Shown: positions 10,376-22,154 of the stretch, piece by piece
Layout of the letters: each line of letters begins with the position of its first letter
Numbering within the stretch: position 1 is the stretch's first letter
From: Liriodendron chinense
Lineage: Eukaryota; Streptophyta; Magnoliopsida; Magnoliales; Magnoliaceae
Reading direction: 5' to 3'
Length of the DNA: 64,000 bases
NCBI GenBank assembly: GCA_003013855.2
Contig: PVNU02000924.1
Coordinates: 558,001 to 622,000, forward strand
The notes under the pieces: generated by a model
What the model was told of the DNA's origin: nothing
Databases searched by the model: none
What the model saw: only the letters and a program-made list of their open reading frames with translations
Made by a program: the position numbers and the translations under genes

Positions 10376-12934
10376 GAGCACTTTGTTCTAACCCACAACC
10401 CAACCAATGCAGCAACCTTTAGAGGGGCCCTCTAGGACCATAGGAGGGAGGTTAGCAATGCTTCGTTCCTTAAATTATCCCCCGTTAGCACCTGTAGAAG
10501 GATCGAACTGAGAACTGGCTGGACTTGTCCATGGACCAAACCATTATGTCCTTGAGATTCCCTCCATATTTTGGCAACCAAACCATCATCCAAATTCAAA
10601 ACAATCCTTAATTTTTATCACTTTGGAATAGATCATGTATAGTCTCAAAAAATTTGACACCCATTAACAATCAACATCTTCCTATTTCTTGAGTGTCGGT
10701 AGAAAAAAAAAAAATTGGTGGTCCCTCATTCAACCAGACCCTGGTTGTCAAAGCCTCCAACCTAGTCCCTGGCCCTACTCCCTAGACTTAGGAAAGAGTA
10801 GTAAACTTTAACCAAGAATGTTGTAGAATGATCAAAGACTCATGCCAACTATTCTTGCAGCTGATTGAACAACCAAATGAAGTTGTTGGTTTCATCATCC
10901 CTTAGGTTCCTATGAAAGCTCTCTGAACAATTATCACGCACCAAGACAAATGCTAAAACCATGAGGCATCTTCCCGGGTGAGTAAAGCCTACAAGGCTAT
11001 AGCCTGTGACATAAACTTACGACTTCTAACCTGGCAATCATGCAGGAGAATAGGCAAATCACCATGCTTACTCTGCCAATATGCATATAGCTTTCCATTT
11101 TAACTTCTCCGAACAAAATCTTGCCGGATAGGCTCCGTAGATCTCACTAAATTGGATGATGACTATGCCTCCAGAACATTATATAATAAATTCCAGGCCA
11201 TAAATTAGACAAGGCAAAAAGTGATTCAAGAAAATCAGAGACAACATGTAAAATTTCATATATTAGATGACACATTACTGAAATGGGAAATTTTGATGGA
11301 TAATGCTCCCTATGACCTCCAACGTGATACTTTATCAATGAAGAAAATGCTGTAAGATCCTGCTTTCCATTGTTTCAATCTTTCATGGATTCATTGGCAG
11401 CTGAGAAAGGTTCAAAATAATGGAGTAGACTGGTTGACAAACATCTATAAATACTTGTGCACACATCATAGACAAACACTGCCCATGTAAGTAATGGACT
11501 TCACTCATTTAGAAAGAAAAAGAAATAAGCCAAGGCTATGAACCCAACAATCAACTTTCCACCCTTTCCTGATAATGAATTATATTCACTGGACCTCATA
11601 AAACATATGAAGATTTCAATAACCTGTTTATAGAACTATCAATTGCTTCTATTCAATTCCACCTGGAGAACAACTCCCATCATCTTAATTTACCTTCTAT
11701 TTCATAACTCTTGGCATTCTGGAACCAAAGAAGACAGACACACATAATAGATTTTTTTCCATTGACCCATCAACTTTACAGTGAGGCCCACCTTTCAGTT
11801 ATGCAGACCATCCATTAATGGGCCATGTTTTAGATGGATCATGCCAAGAATCTCTTCCAAGAAACAATCTTAACCATCCTATTAGAGCCCTGTAAATGGA
11901 TGGTCTAATCAGCAGGCCATATTCAACCAAAAACAAAAGAAAGAAAAAAATCCAGCAACCATTTGCTAAGATTTTCCAAAGTGATATTTTTGGCACAAGA
12001 ATGTTCACGATAGGACCCACAGGGCCCACCAGATGAACAGTCTAGACCACACCAAGAGTAGGTCTCACCAGTATGTCACTGACCAAACCAAAAATAAATA
12101 AATAAATCATTTCTAGCCTATCATTTTATTTTCCTAAATATTTATTTGCAATAGTTCCAATCTTAATTAGAACTTCCTCCCACGATAGACAACATTGCAC
12201 AATTTGACCAATTTAGGAAAGAGGCTGGAATTAACGCGCATTGAATACCATGTAGTAAATGCTATCAGACCCTCTAATAAGATATACCATTGTAGCAAAT
12301 GCTATCAGAACCTCAAACTAATAAGATAGGAAGATGTGCCTATCAGTCCAAACCAAACAACAGATATGCCACCTCCCAGATGGACCAACGATCAAAAAAA
12401 GCGCAGCAAGTGGTGTTTTCTTGACTGCTGCTTCTCCAAATTGGCCTAGTTTCCAGGCTAGTTCATCCAAAAGTAGTCCTCCAATTGGACAATCCAGATC
12501 CATCACCAAACTGCACCAATCCAATTCTCTAGTGTTGATATTAACTACTAAGCAATACTAAATGCACAATGGATCCTAAACCTTCACTAAAACACCAACA
12601 ATAAGAGTAGCCCGCCAATTGGGAACTTCCCATCATGCGTGGAGTTCGTAAATGTGGGTCCGACATTTCCGTTATCCATACCATCAACCTGACGGGCCTC
12701 ATCATAGATGAACTGTGCCATAGAATCTTGAAAACTAAGAGATCCCAGCCATCCAAGCTTCAAACATAGACTTGCTGGCACTTTTTTTTTTTTACTCAAC
12801 CATCTATTTCCAGGCCAACAATTGATATGCTAGGATGGACCCATCTGGGAGATTATCGGGGTGCACTCCATCCAAATAGAGACCATTATCTTGATGGTTT
12901 GGATCACCAAAAAACAGCCCCACATGCATAAAAC
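10376..12934. other. No gene recognised; downstream side of the trihelix gene
   Basis: Low-coding sequence. Minus-strand frames of about 60-75 residues at 11.8-12.8 kb have no domain. If the trihelix transcript is spliced at 12966, its last exon should lie here, but no acceptor could be chosen with confidence. Confidence 0.5.
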
Positions 12935-13819
12935 TCAGCGGAAAGCAAGAAAGGAAGAGAGCTCACCAGGACCAGAACTGTACTTGGGGCGCTTCATCTT
13001 CTCCATCTCGAGCTGCGCCTCCATGAACATCTGCATCCTCTGGTACTCAAGCTCCTTGGCAAACTCCATCCTCTGCCGCTCCAGCTCCATCAGCTGCTGC
13101 TGCTTCGAGCTCTCGATCCTCTCATAGATCTCCCCGAACTTGAGTATCGCCCTTGCCAGCTCGCTCAGCACCCCGCTACCGTCCCCCGCCTCAGTGTCCC
13201 GCCGCCGCTGCTTCCTCGGCCCGCCATCAAAAGCCACATCATCGTCATCGTCGTCATTGCCACCGCGGGAGCTCTCGGTAGTCCCGCGGGAATTCAGCCT
13301 CGATTTAGAAGACGACCCGCCCGAGTAGACAGCCAGGGCGGTGGCGGCAGCAGTGGAAGGGTTCTGCTTGGCAGGGGGCCTGACGGTGAAAGTGACAGAA
13401 GTTGGGGTCTTAACGGACGTTTTAACGGCAGCGGGGGTAGTGGAGCCGATGAGACTGTCGAGACGGGAGAAAAAGGGCCACTTGGAAGGAGCGAGCTTGG
13501 ATTTCTCGAGCTTGTATTTCTTTTTCAGGGTGTCGATGCGGTTCTTGCACTGGATGTCCGTCTTCCGGGGCTTCACGCCGTCTTGACGGCCGTTAACGGC
13601 GTCAGCGACCTCCTTCCAGTCCTTCTGACGGAGGTTGCCGCGGTTGAGCTGGAGATAACGGTCGCCCCAGGCGTCGATTAGGGCTGACGTGGCGACCTCG
13701 CTCCAGGCGTCCTCGCGGCCGCTGCTGGGCGTGCCGTTGGTGGAGGTGGGGTGTGGGAAGGAGGGGTGGTGGGGGCGAGGGGTGCTGTGCGCACCCTGGT
13801 CTTCTATAGACGGCTTCAT
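12935..13819 (-). CDS. Trihelix (GT-factor) transcription factor, SIP1/ASIL-like
   Basis: A 294-residue open frame starting MKPSIEDQ. Residues 37-124 form a trihelix DNA-binding domain with the expected tryptophans W39 (DAWSE), W51 (AWGDRY) and W68 (DWKEV), then KTDIQCKNRIDTLKKKYK and W114 (KWPFFSRLD). A basic segment PRKQRRR (201-207) may be a nuclear signal. An acidic run of Asp lies at 189-194. Residues 220-277 are a helical coiled coil rich in E, Q, R and M (LARAILKFGEIYERIE...), the usual C-terminal dimerisation part of this clade, whose members bind GT-type promoter elements in the nucleus. Length and order fit the SIP1/ASIL group. The last ~10 codons may be intron: CCTG|GTGAGC at 12966 is a good donor. 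The coding strand is GC-rich relative to its surroundings. Confidence 0.9.
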   Translation of the reverse strand: MKPSIEDQGAHSTPRPHHPSFPHPTSTNGTPSSGREDAWSEVATSALIDAWGDRYLQLNRGNLRQKDWKEVADAVNGRQDGVKPRKTDIQCKNRIDTLKKKYKLEKSKLAPSKWPFFSRLDSLIGSTTPAAVKTSVKTPTSVTFTVRPPAKQNPSTAAATALAVYSGGSSSKSRLNSRGTTESSRGGNDDDDDDVAFDGGPRKQRRRDTEAGDGSGVLSELARAILKFGEIYERIESSKQQQLMELERQRMEFAKELEYQRMQMFMEAQLEMEKMKRPKYSSGPGELSSFLAFR

Positions 13820-14140
13820 GAGGTGGAGGTTTGGTGATTTTCGGGGTTCGGGATGTTTTTGTGTTTGTTTTTGGGGGAAGGGGCGAGTGCTAAGGTACGC
13901 CGGACGTGAAGGAGGTGATTAGAAGGGGAGAAGCATGGGGTTGCGTCACCACCGGGTGGATGCCAGATGAACGTCGGCCGTTCATCTGTTTCCGACGTTA
14001 ACGTCACTCGCACTTCTTCGTGATGACGAGGAGAGAGCTGAGAAGGGGGATGCGGTCTTGTCTTAGGGTCAAAGTGACTCACTCGTGCGACCTTTCAACG
14101 ATCGAGGATGCACGTGAGAAAAGACACCCGGCAACCACCG
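13820..14140 (-). promoter_or_regulatory. Upstream region of the trihelix gene
   Basis: This is the sequence 5' of the trihelix start on the minus strand. It is GC-rich near the gene and has no clear TATA box. A frame at 13816-14082 ends just across the start codon, so if transcribed it would act as an out-of-frame upstream frame. The fold-back repeat at 14145 limits the proximal promoter. Confidence 0.35.
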
Positions 14141-14144
14141 ACCG

Positions 14145-14600
14145 TTGGTTCATCAGCGTACGGGCCTCACCTTTGGAGAGCGGATTAGGTGTTACCCGGG
14201 TAACAGATTTAGTGGGTGTTACCCCTACCGTCCAGCCCACCTTGATGATTTGTTGTATATCTACACTGTCTATCCGTTTCTACAGACCATTTTAGGTCGT
14301 TATAACAAAATTTATGCAGATCCAAATCTCAGGTGGACCACACCACAGGAAGAAGTGGTGATTGAGTGCCTCACCATTAAAATTTCCAAAGGACCTATCA
14401 TAAGGTTTTTGTAATGTTTACTTGCAATCCAACCTGTTTATAATCTCAAGAAGATCTGGATGAAGGGAAATTAGAAATACCGGATTGATATAAAATAATT
14501 GTGGACCACAAAAAGTTTTAAATAGTTATTCCTCACTTTTTCTATTTGAATGATCCAAGAGAGATAAATCCTATTAAAATTTCGTATCACACCCTAATTT
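14145..14600. mobile_element. Fold-back repeat family, copy A
   Basis: It contains GATCCAAATCTCAGGTGGACC, a GTGGTGATTGAG...CCATTAAAA phrase, and a later inverted counterpart GTGGACCACAAAAAGTTTT. The same set of phrases recurs at 16296-16900, 26100-26460 and 36480-37000. There is no coding capacity. Superfamily is not assigned because the termini are unclear. Confidence 0.55.
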
Positions 14601-14753
14601 GATATGAAAATACGGAGAGAAATTTCCCACTATAAACTCTCCTTTTCACCCACCAGCAAAAGTAAATCCTCAAAAGTATTCTTTCCCACTCTAAACTTTT
14701 GGAAAATTGTCAGACGAAAATACCCTTTCATCCTCCTCCACAGTCGTATTCCT

Positions 14754-14880
14754 CGTCCGTCTTCCTCCATTGGCGTCCGTCGTCACCTACCTCCTCCGTC
14801 TTCCTCCACCGGCGTCCGTCGTCACCTACCTCCTCCGTCTTCCTCCACCGGCGTCCGTCGTCACCTACCTCCTCCGTCAT
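14754..14880. repeat. 39-bp minisatellite, about 3.2 copies
   Basis: The unit CTCCTCCGTCTTCCTCCACC followed by GGCGTCCGTCGTCACCTAC occurs twice exactly, after a variant first copy (CCATTGGCG) and before a partial fourth. As 39 is divisible by three, a frame encodes repeated RRHLPPPSSSTGV. The frame has no other support as a gene. Confidence 0.85.
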
Positions 14881-14984
14881 CTTCCTTAGCCATCGTCTTC
14901 CTCGTTGGAGCGGTCATCTTCATCGTTCGAGCGGCTGAAAATGGCTCACACATCCAAGCGTCGAAAATGTATGCTAATATAAGT

Positions 14985-15245
14985 AAAAATGTGAAATGGA
15001 TTGTGAAGTGTTTGTGAAAATGTGACAATGGAGGTGAAAGTGTTTGTGAAAATGTGACAATGGAGGTGAAAATGGAATGGAATGTGAATGTGAAGTGTTT
15101 GTGAAAATGTGACAATGGAGGTGAAAATGGAATGGAATATGAAGTGTTTGTGAAAATGTGAAAATGAAGGTGAAAATGCTAATGGATATGGGAATGGTGG
15201 TGAATGTGAAATGATTGTGAAGATGTGAAAATGGAGGTTAAAACC
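14985..15245. repeat. Degenerate GTGAAAATG-type minisatellite
   Basis: GTTTGTGAAAATGTGACAAT followed by GGAGGTGAAAATGGAATG recurs about four times with drift, entirely in purine-rich GTGAA words. Confidence 0.75.
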
Positions 15246-15246
15246 C

Positions 15247-15400
15247 TCTGTGATCGGCCTAAAAATTGTTGTGATCGGTCAAAGCCCACAGTCTATTCTG
15301 CCCTTGTGATCGGCCATTTTCGCCCCTGTGATCGGCCAAATCCTCTGTCATCGGTCAAAATGACCGATCACAGTGAAATCTGCCCCTGTGATCGGTCAAA
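15247..15400. repeat. TGTGATCGGTCAAA repeat block 1
   Basis: About eight irregularly spaced copies of GTGATCGG(C/T)C, with CTGCCC or similar spacers. One is a palindromic pair, CGGTCAAAATGACCG. A second block of the same word lies 550 bp further on. Confidence 0.75.
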
Positions 15401-15942
15401 TGTATGTTTCCATGACTGTTCCTTATATTGCTTTGGTGGGTGAACCAGGGTTTACGGAACTGTAACCTTGAAAAATAAGGATCCTTATTCAACAATCCAC
15501 ACCATTCTCCATGATTTCTTTGATATGATATTAAGAGTGGTTCTTATTGATGTATGTTTCACACGGAAGTACTTCTGCAAATAAAGTAGTCTTTCCACAT
15601 CAAAGAATGAAATGTGAAGGATGCTGAACCATTCATTATTGCTCAATGGTGCATGGTGATCATAAATTTCATTTACAAGCCTATCTATCTTATATTATTT
15701 TGTAGCTGATATGCCCCTGATTATTTATTTTCATTGTTATAGCACTTCTCTAGAATCCCAAGTTGATTTTCATTGTTATTTTCATTTACAATCCTCGTGT
15801 TTGATTTCGTTTTCTTGCAATTAAAGGGAAAGGAAAGAAAACCCATGCAATATTTGGAAGAGATAGCACAACAGTGCATTTTGCTTAGCTTTTATGATTA
15901 TTTTGTTTTATTTTCGATGGATTTTGATATCTGCCCATTTGA
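15401..15942. other. No gene recognised; spacer between the two GATCGGTC blocks
   Basis: Ordinary AT-rich sequence without motif or domain. Confidence 0.5.
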
Positions 15943-16200
15943 TGATCGGCCAAATCCAACGGTGATCGGTCAAAATGACCGTTCACAGTCAACTCTGCCT
16001 CTGTGATCGGTCAATATGCCTTAGTGATCGGTCAATATGCCTCCGTGATCGGTCAATATGCCTTAGTGATCGGTCAATATGCCTCCGTGATCGGTCAATC
16101 TGCTACTGTGATCGGTCAATCTGCCCCTGTGATCATCGAACAAAGGCCTCTGTGATCGGTCACAATTGACCGATGAAAGTAAAATTGGCCACTGTGATCG
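15943..16200. repeat. 21-bp GTGATCGGTCAATATGCCT array (block 2)
   Basis: A 21-bp unit GTGATCGGTCAATATGCC plus TTA or CCG repeats about six times at 16013-16130, flanked by looser copies. It also holds the pair CGGTCAAAATGACCG. Read through, it gives repeats of C-D-R-S-I-C-L, but no wider gene is visible. Confidence 0.8.
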
Positions 16201-16295
16201 CTAAAATCCCAAATTTTAGTGTTGGATCTGCATCATTCTTGAACTCATGCCTTAAACGGATCTTAGAAAAGGTACAAACAAATGGATAAACAAAT

Positions 16296-16900
16296 ACATA
16301 AAGGTGTGCCTGCACATATCCAAGGCAGGACGCAATCCACCTATCATTAGGTGCGACCCATCCTCACCTAAGATGGTGCTGCCCATACTGTGGGGCCTGC
16401 ATGTATTCTATGTCCACACTATTCATCCTTTTTTCCATACTATTTTAGTGCATATGCCCAAAAATGAAGCAGATCCAAATATCAGATGGACCATGCTATA
16501 AGAAACAGTGGCGATTGAACACTCACCGTAAAAAACTTCCTAAGATGTGATTGAACGCCCTCACCATTAAAAACTTCCTAAGGCCCACCGTAATGTAACT
16601 TTTATTTTCCATCCAACCTGAAGATAAGGTCACGTAAATCTATATGAGAGGTAAAAAACCAAAATCAGCTTAATCATAAACCTTTATGGTCCACAAGAAG
16701 TTTTTAATGGTAAATTATTGTTGTTTCATATGGTATGGTCCACCTGAGATTTGGATCGGTTTGTTTTTTGAGTTAGGATCTCACAAAACTAATAAGTAGC
16801 ATGAATATTGACTACATACATCAAGGTGGGCCCGTGGTAAGCGCCACACTGTCTTGGATGACGCTAGGGCCGCACGTAATCCGCTCCCAACACAGCATGT
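16296..16900. mobile_element. Fold-back repeat family, copy B
   Basis: Left phrases (GCAGATCCAAATATCAGATGG, AGAAACAGTGGCGATTGAA, CCATTAAAAACTTCCTAAG) come back inverted on the right (CTTTATGGTCCACAAGAAGT, TTTCATATGGTATGGTCCAC, CTGAGATTTGGATC). The family can therefore form a long imperfect hairpin. The TTGAAC...AAAAACTTCCTAAG phrase is duplicated within the left half. Confidence 0.6.
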
Positions 16901-19113
16901 GTGTTGTAAGTGAAACATGGACACAAATTTCACGTGTAGTCACTGCAGCTTTAAACTTTGTCAGCCACTTGATGTATGAGTTATATCTACTCTATGCTTG
17001 ATGTATGAGTTATATCCACTCTATGCATCAATTAGGTCACTCAAGTTTTTAGATCATATGAGAACTTATATTTAAAATGAATTAGAATCCAAATCACAAC
17101 TACATTGAAATTAAAGTGATTTTGAGGTGCTTGCCAGCTTCTAAATGGAATGAATTGAAATCTTAATGTTTGGAAACTTGTACTTTAAATACATAGAAAT
17201 TCATTATTATATTCATAGGACCTAAATTTGATTAACTAAAACAGCTTCAATATTTTAAATTAACATTCATATGCGATATTTGATATAATAGTTATAATAC
17301 GTCCTTAAAACATATACTCCGGCCAAAATGAGAATATTTTGAGCTTCAGCTGGGCCACAAAATGTAAAGATCACAAATGAGCAACTTATTGACATTTTTT
17401 AATAGTCCATTAAGATGGTTAATGTTTGGATTGTTTAGATCATTCTATTGATGTGATTTTAATATTACAGCCAATAATAAAATTGTTTTGAAGTATTGTT
17501 ATTGTGCAATATCTATAATGAATTAATAGTCTCGCGATTTATTTCTTAAATGAGATTCTCATATCTTTAAAAAATGAGCAAAAAACATCTTTAAAAATGG
17601 AACAAAAAAGGGCATCTCACTCCAATTACACAGAAATCATGATTAAAAAAAAAAAAAATTCAAAACACTCCAAAAGTGTGTATTTTAAATACCTCATATT
17701 CCATTTAGTTCTAATAAACGATTCTAACGATAGATTTCTCTCAATTCTCCTTAATTTCTCCCAAATCCCTTCAAATACACTCAAATATAAGGGGCTAACA
17801 TAGCCCCTAATATTTGTGATTTTCATTTGTCCGTGTGAGAATCACCTTGTTAATGATGGGACAGCACATATGCACCGGGTGGGCCCAAAAAAGTTTCAAA
17901 TGTGGTTCATTTAAGTTTTGGCTTTAATTCATATTTTAGCTTACATCTTAGCCTGAGGAAACCAAACTAATAGATGAAGTCAATCGCACATGAATATTAC
18001 ATTGGCTTGTCACATGGGCTCTTGGTAACTAGGGTCACATCCGAAATTTTTGCTATATACGCACAAGTGGTATTATATACTTTAGAAAACCAATAATGAT
18101 AATTACGAGTTATAAACACTAAAGACAATATATATTTATTTTATATAATGAATATATGGAGAACGCTTACTAGTTACGATTTATTGAGTTGTTGTTGAAG
18201 CTATATTTGGAAACCCAATTTGAATTATATTTATTGATGAAAAGGAATGGTATCTAGTGACATTGATGATGTTGACCATAAATCATGATAGCCATGAATT
18301 CAAGATAAATAACTTACAATACCATAGTTAATATATGGAATGCTTTAAATGAACATAACATAGGTTAAAGAGAAGAATTCCTTTTTTTTTATCCTTAAAA
18401 ACTTAAAGAGTAGATATAATCATTACTGACTATACTTTGATCGAGCCATATCCCATTAATCGGTGATCCATTTAACTGAAGAATTTGTCAGTTAGGACAT
18501 TTTGATATCTTCAATAAAATGGTTTAATTATATCTAACGCTGCGTATTCAAATTTCAATCAGATTTAATCGAAGTTGTTCATCTTATTTTGAACAGATCT
18601 CACTCGTTTAAAATCAAATTTAATTGAACTTGAACACTAGCCCAATGAGAGTATGTTGAAGACATCTAATAGCTCAAATTTGTAGATCAAATGTCTATTA
18701 TAGAAAATATGATCATAACAATCCAATATTGTTGTACAATGAGATCCGAGCCGCACATTGTTTCTAACTTTATTTTGAACATGATATGTGCACCTTATAT
18801 TCCTTGATGTTTGTGGCATGGTTATCCTCTGATCTAGATTGTTTCATAGTCATCATTGATCGTGGTAGTGGATGTTATATGGGCCTTATGCATGACGTGT
18901 GACTTCTCAGCCATTGTGAGTCAGGCATTATTAAACTATTATGGTGTTGTTAAGATCATGTTCTATATACTGTGAGACATTACAGCTCCCTCATGCTTTG
19001 GATGATGAATCATATGTTTAGTAAATGATATGGGACATGACAGTCTCTTCATGACTTGAAGCGTACTTTTTTTATTAAAAGATCAAGGTGATGATGTTAT
19101 GTCATCAAGAGGA
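16901..19113. other. No gene recognised
   Basis: AT-rich. A short local duplication (TGATGTATGAGTTATATC at 16970 and 17000) is the only structure seen. Confidence 0.55.
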
Positions 19114-19697
19114 TGTTGGAATATGAGGTTTGGAAAACTATATAAACTAATATAAAATTTAAATGAGAAAAAAAAAATTATCAGTTTGTAGAAGTCGAAG
19201 TGTGATTTGAATCACTCAGCTTAAAATCGAATTTGCCCTCCTTGGACCGCGTCCCAAATGCAACAAGATTATCTGGGCAATCGACCTCTAGGATATAACG
19301 ACTATCACCCGGTCCTAGCGGTGCACTCATTGTACATGGGCTCGAACCACTTGTAGTCTTAACCCAAATAAGAAGACACTTAAACCATTCTTGAAAACAT
19401 TTTTTCATATATTTCAAAACTAGATGAGGAAAGTCTATTTATAAACTTTGAGTGGACACCCTTAAAGGTGTAGAGACACCCTTTCATAAAGGGTTGTGAT
19501 AGTTGGGTTTAAACCCAATTGGTGAGTCCTTTGGGATTAAAAACATAACATTTCAAAACAAAAAGTGAATGGAAGCAACCTTTCAGACTTAGTTAAAAAG
19601 ACACATCCGCCCGCACACACATGTACGCACCTGTGGTCATAGGCCTGGCGGAAATTTTGAAACATTAATTTATTTTAAAATAACTTAAAATACAACA
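19114..19697 (-). repeat. LTR, copy 1 (3' LTR on the minus strand)
   Basis: Plus-strand ends are TGTTGGAATATG and AATACAACA, giving TGTTG...CAACA. It aligns along nearly its whole length with 34221-34817, for example TTTGCCCTCCTTGGACCGCG and ACACCCTTTCATAAAGGGTT. Confidence 0.75.
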
Positions 19698-21484
19698 ATC
19701 CCCCACATGTTTCAAAATTTATGACATTTCGGGTTAAGATGGAATAATTGCGCAATGGTGTCGGTGTCACCATAGACTTAAACCAACATTAGAGTAAGCA
19801 AGACAGGTTTACGGGAATTAGGTAACACCATAGTCTTGAACCTGACTTCTTTTGGTGTAAATCGTAAGTGCATGCCACTCACACAACTTTTCCACTATAA
19901 GTGATTATAAGGTTCGATGCTTTTCGGCCATGCACCATTATCTGGATTTCATGAGTGCTCTAGAGAATTTGCCTAGATTCTCATAGGAAGCGGCCTCCAC
20001 CTCTACACCCATAGAGGTGAATTACATCAAGTGTATGCAGCAACTAGATACACCACCAAATATATGGATATGGATTTATTAAAAGTTCAAAAACCCATCC
20101 TTCTTCGTTGCTGCTCGCACTGCTACATCATAAAAGGAGCTCGTTTATATTAGTGCAATTGTCTACCTCGTGTCTTGTTGTTTACCCATTGAACCTATCT
20201 CATGGGATCTCTACTCGTATAGGTTGGGTTAGTCGACACTGACAGCTCATATATTAAGCTCAGCCACATTCCCTTCGATGTATTGATGACTAATTTTTTT
20301 GGATAGTTCTTTGGTCAAAAGATTTAGATATAACCCGTGGGCCTTGTACCTCCACACGACATTCTCCATTTGGCTTTCACCCTATTGAGGAAAAATTCCT
20401 CATTGCTATCTCCCGTAGGAGTCTAGGCCATTTCTCAGTTTCAATATAGTTGATCATTCTTTTCGACTAGCTATTGATCATCGTCTTGGTAAGTTATTCT
20501 CTCACTAACTAGTTAATCAATTAGAAGCAAGCCCCTCCCCGAGCAGATTCTTCCTGTTACTGCACATCTTACGAGGTAGTAGTAACCGACAGATCTAGCT
20601 GACAAGCAAGGCCATTATCAACATCCCTCCACCAAATTATTTTCCAACTTACAAAGTCAACAGCTATAACTCCATTATGCAATAGATACCGTCCATTATT
20701 CTTTTATTCTGATATTTGTTATAGCAACAACTCTTAATACAACCTTACTATTCAACCAACTTCACTAACCTTAAATGAATTCTTATCATTTAATCAACTT
20801 ATGGCAAAGCCAGACTGGCATATTGTATCTATATATATCAAAACTAAAATGAAGTATGACTTTCATGTAATTGTATGCATCATAAACACTTTCTTTGACA
20901 CATGAAAGGTTAGCCAATTTATTGACCGGTGATTAGAATTCAATACAATCAATAGATTTTCACACAATGAAATATGGAGGAGAAAAGTTCAAACCCTTCA
21001 TTCTCAATTCATATTTTAACATCTTGACTGATGGTTTGGTCATTCAACAATGGGTCTCATAGGTGTTAATGTCTACCCATCAGAAACCTATATATTTACT
21101 AATGAGCAAGACAACATAGTTCATCAAATGAATTGGTTTATAATGAAAATAGCCTAAAAATCCTATTGATCGAACAATCATTTGTTGAATTTAGACCACT
21201 AACCATTTTCTTAATTTTTAATCATTCATTCGACTGCCACTGATTAAACCATTAAAACAATTAATCAATATGATTCTCAATTACAATTGTCTCTCATTAT
21301 CTCATAGGACTATTGTTTCCCAGACAACTTATCTCCAAGATTTAAACACAAACATCCCACATCTCCAAGCATCTATGGGCTAAGTTAATCTAAATTATTT
21401 TTATCAATGCTTCTTAAATACATAACTCCTACAATTTCAGATTGTGTCAAGAGTCATACATTGCCAAATGTTTCATGATATAAT
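19698..21484 (-). other. Noncoding interior of the LARD-like element, left part
   Basis: It starts with a polypurine tract on the minus strand (19698-19707). No frame longer than about 60 residues has a domain. The sequence resumes at 24179 after the copia insertion. Confidence 0.45.
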
Positions 21485-21489
21485 GGGCT

Positions 21490-22098
21490 TGTTGGGCTGA
21501 ACGCCTCAACTCTTCATGCGTGAAGACGACAGCCGGGCGCCCCACGGTATTGGTGACCGGGCGCCCCATGACCCGGCTGGGCGCCCGACCATGTTGGTTG
21601 GGCGCCCGAAATTCAGTTTTTCAATAGTTTCTCGCTGGACTGTTTTTTGGTTGGCCGGGCGCCCGACGGTCTGGTGACCGGGCGCCCGACCCTGCGCGAA
21701 CTGCTTGTACGCAGTTTCCTAATCTGACTCTAATTGCTCCGTTTTTTGTACTTAAGCGCTCCAAAACGGGATTAGGGCATCCCATTGTGTTGCTAACACG
21801 TTCAAGGTGAGAGAAAGAGCTTGGAGAAGAGGGTTTCTTCTTGGGTAAGCTTGGGATTTCTCTTGTGGGCTTGGGTTTTGGGGTCTTGGGTTCCATCTCT
21901 TGTAACTTCTGAGTTTATAGCGGATTTGTGTCGCTTTGTGCCGTGGTTTTTTACCCGTGAGGGGTTTTTCCACGTTAAAATCGGATTGTCTATGTGTGGG
22001 TGATTGCATGCATTGTGATTGCTTTGTGTGGCTTGTTTGATTGAATTTGTTACTTGTGTTCGGCTTTGCTTCCGCTGCCGGCCCTTCCTATCCCAACA
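21490..22098 (+). repeat. 5' LTR of the copia-type element
   Basis: 609 bp. The U3 part has six GGGCGCCC palindromes, at 21535, 21559, 21579, 21600, 21657 and 21680. Confidence 0.93.
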
Positions 22099-22100
22099 AC

Positions 22101-22112
22101 TGGTATCAGAGC
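22101..22112 (+). other. Primer-binding site of the copia-type element
   Basis: TGGTATCAGAGC, two bases after the 5' LTR. It is the canonical plant match to initiator methionine tRNA. Confidence 0.95.
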
Positions 22113-22154
22113 GAACGTTGGGATGTAGTAGAAATTCGAATCTGAGACAAGAGC

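Noticed and set aside
13816..14082. 88-residue frame upstream of the trihelix gene
   Set aside because: Overlaps the start codon out of frame; no domain. It is best seen as leader or promoter sequence.
14604..15017. Proline-serine-rich 137-residue frame
   Set aside because: Produced by the 39-bp minisatellite (a multiple of three); the flanks have no coding character.
15975..16169. C-D-R-S-I-C-L heptapeptide repeat protein
   Set aside because: The 21-bp DNA unit keeps frame by chance; no start context or neighbouring exon supports translation.
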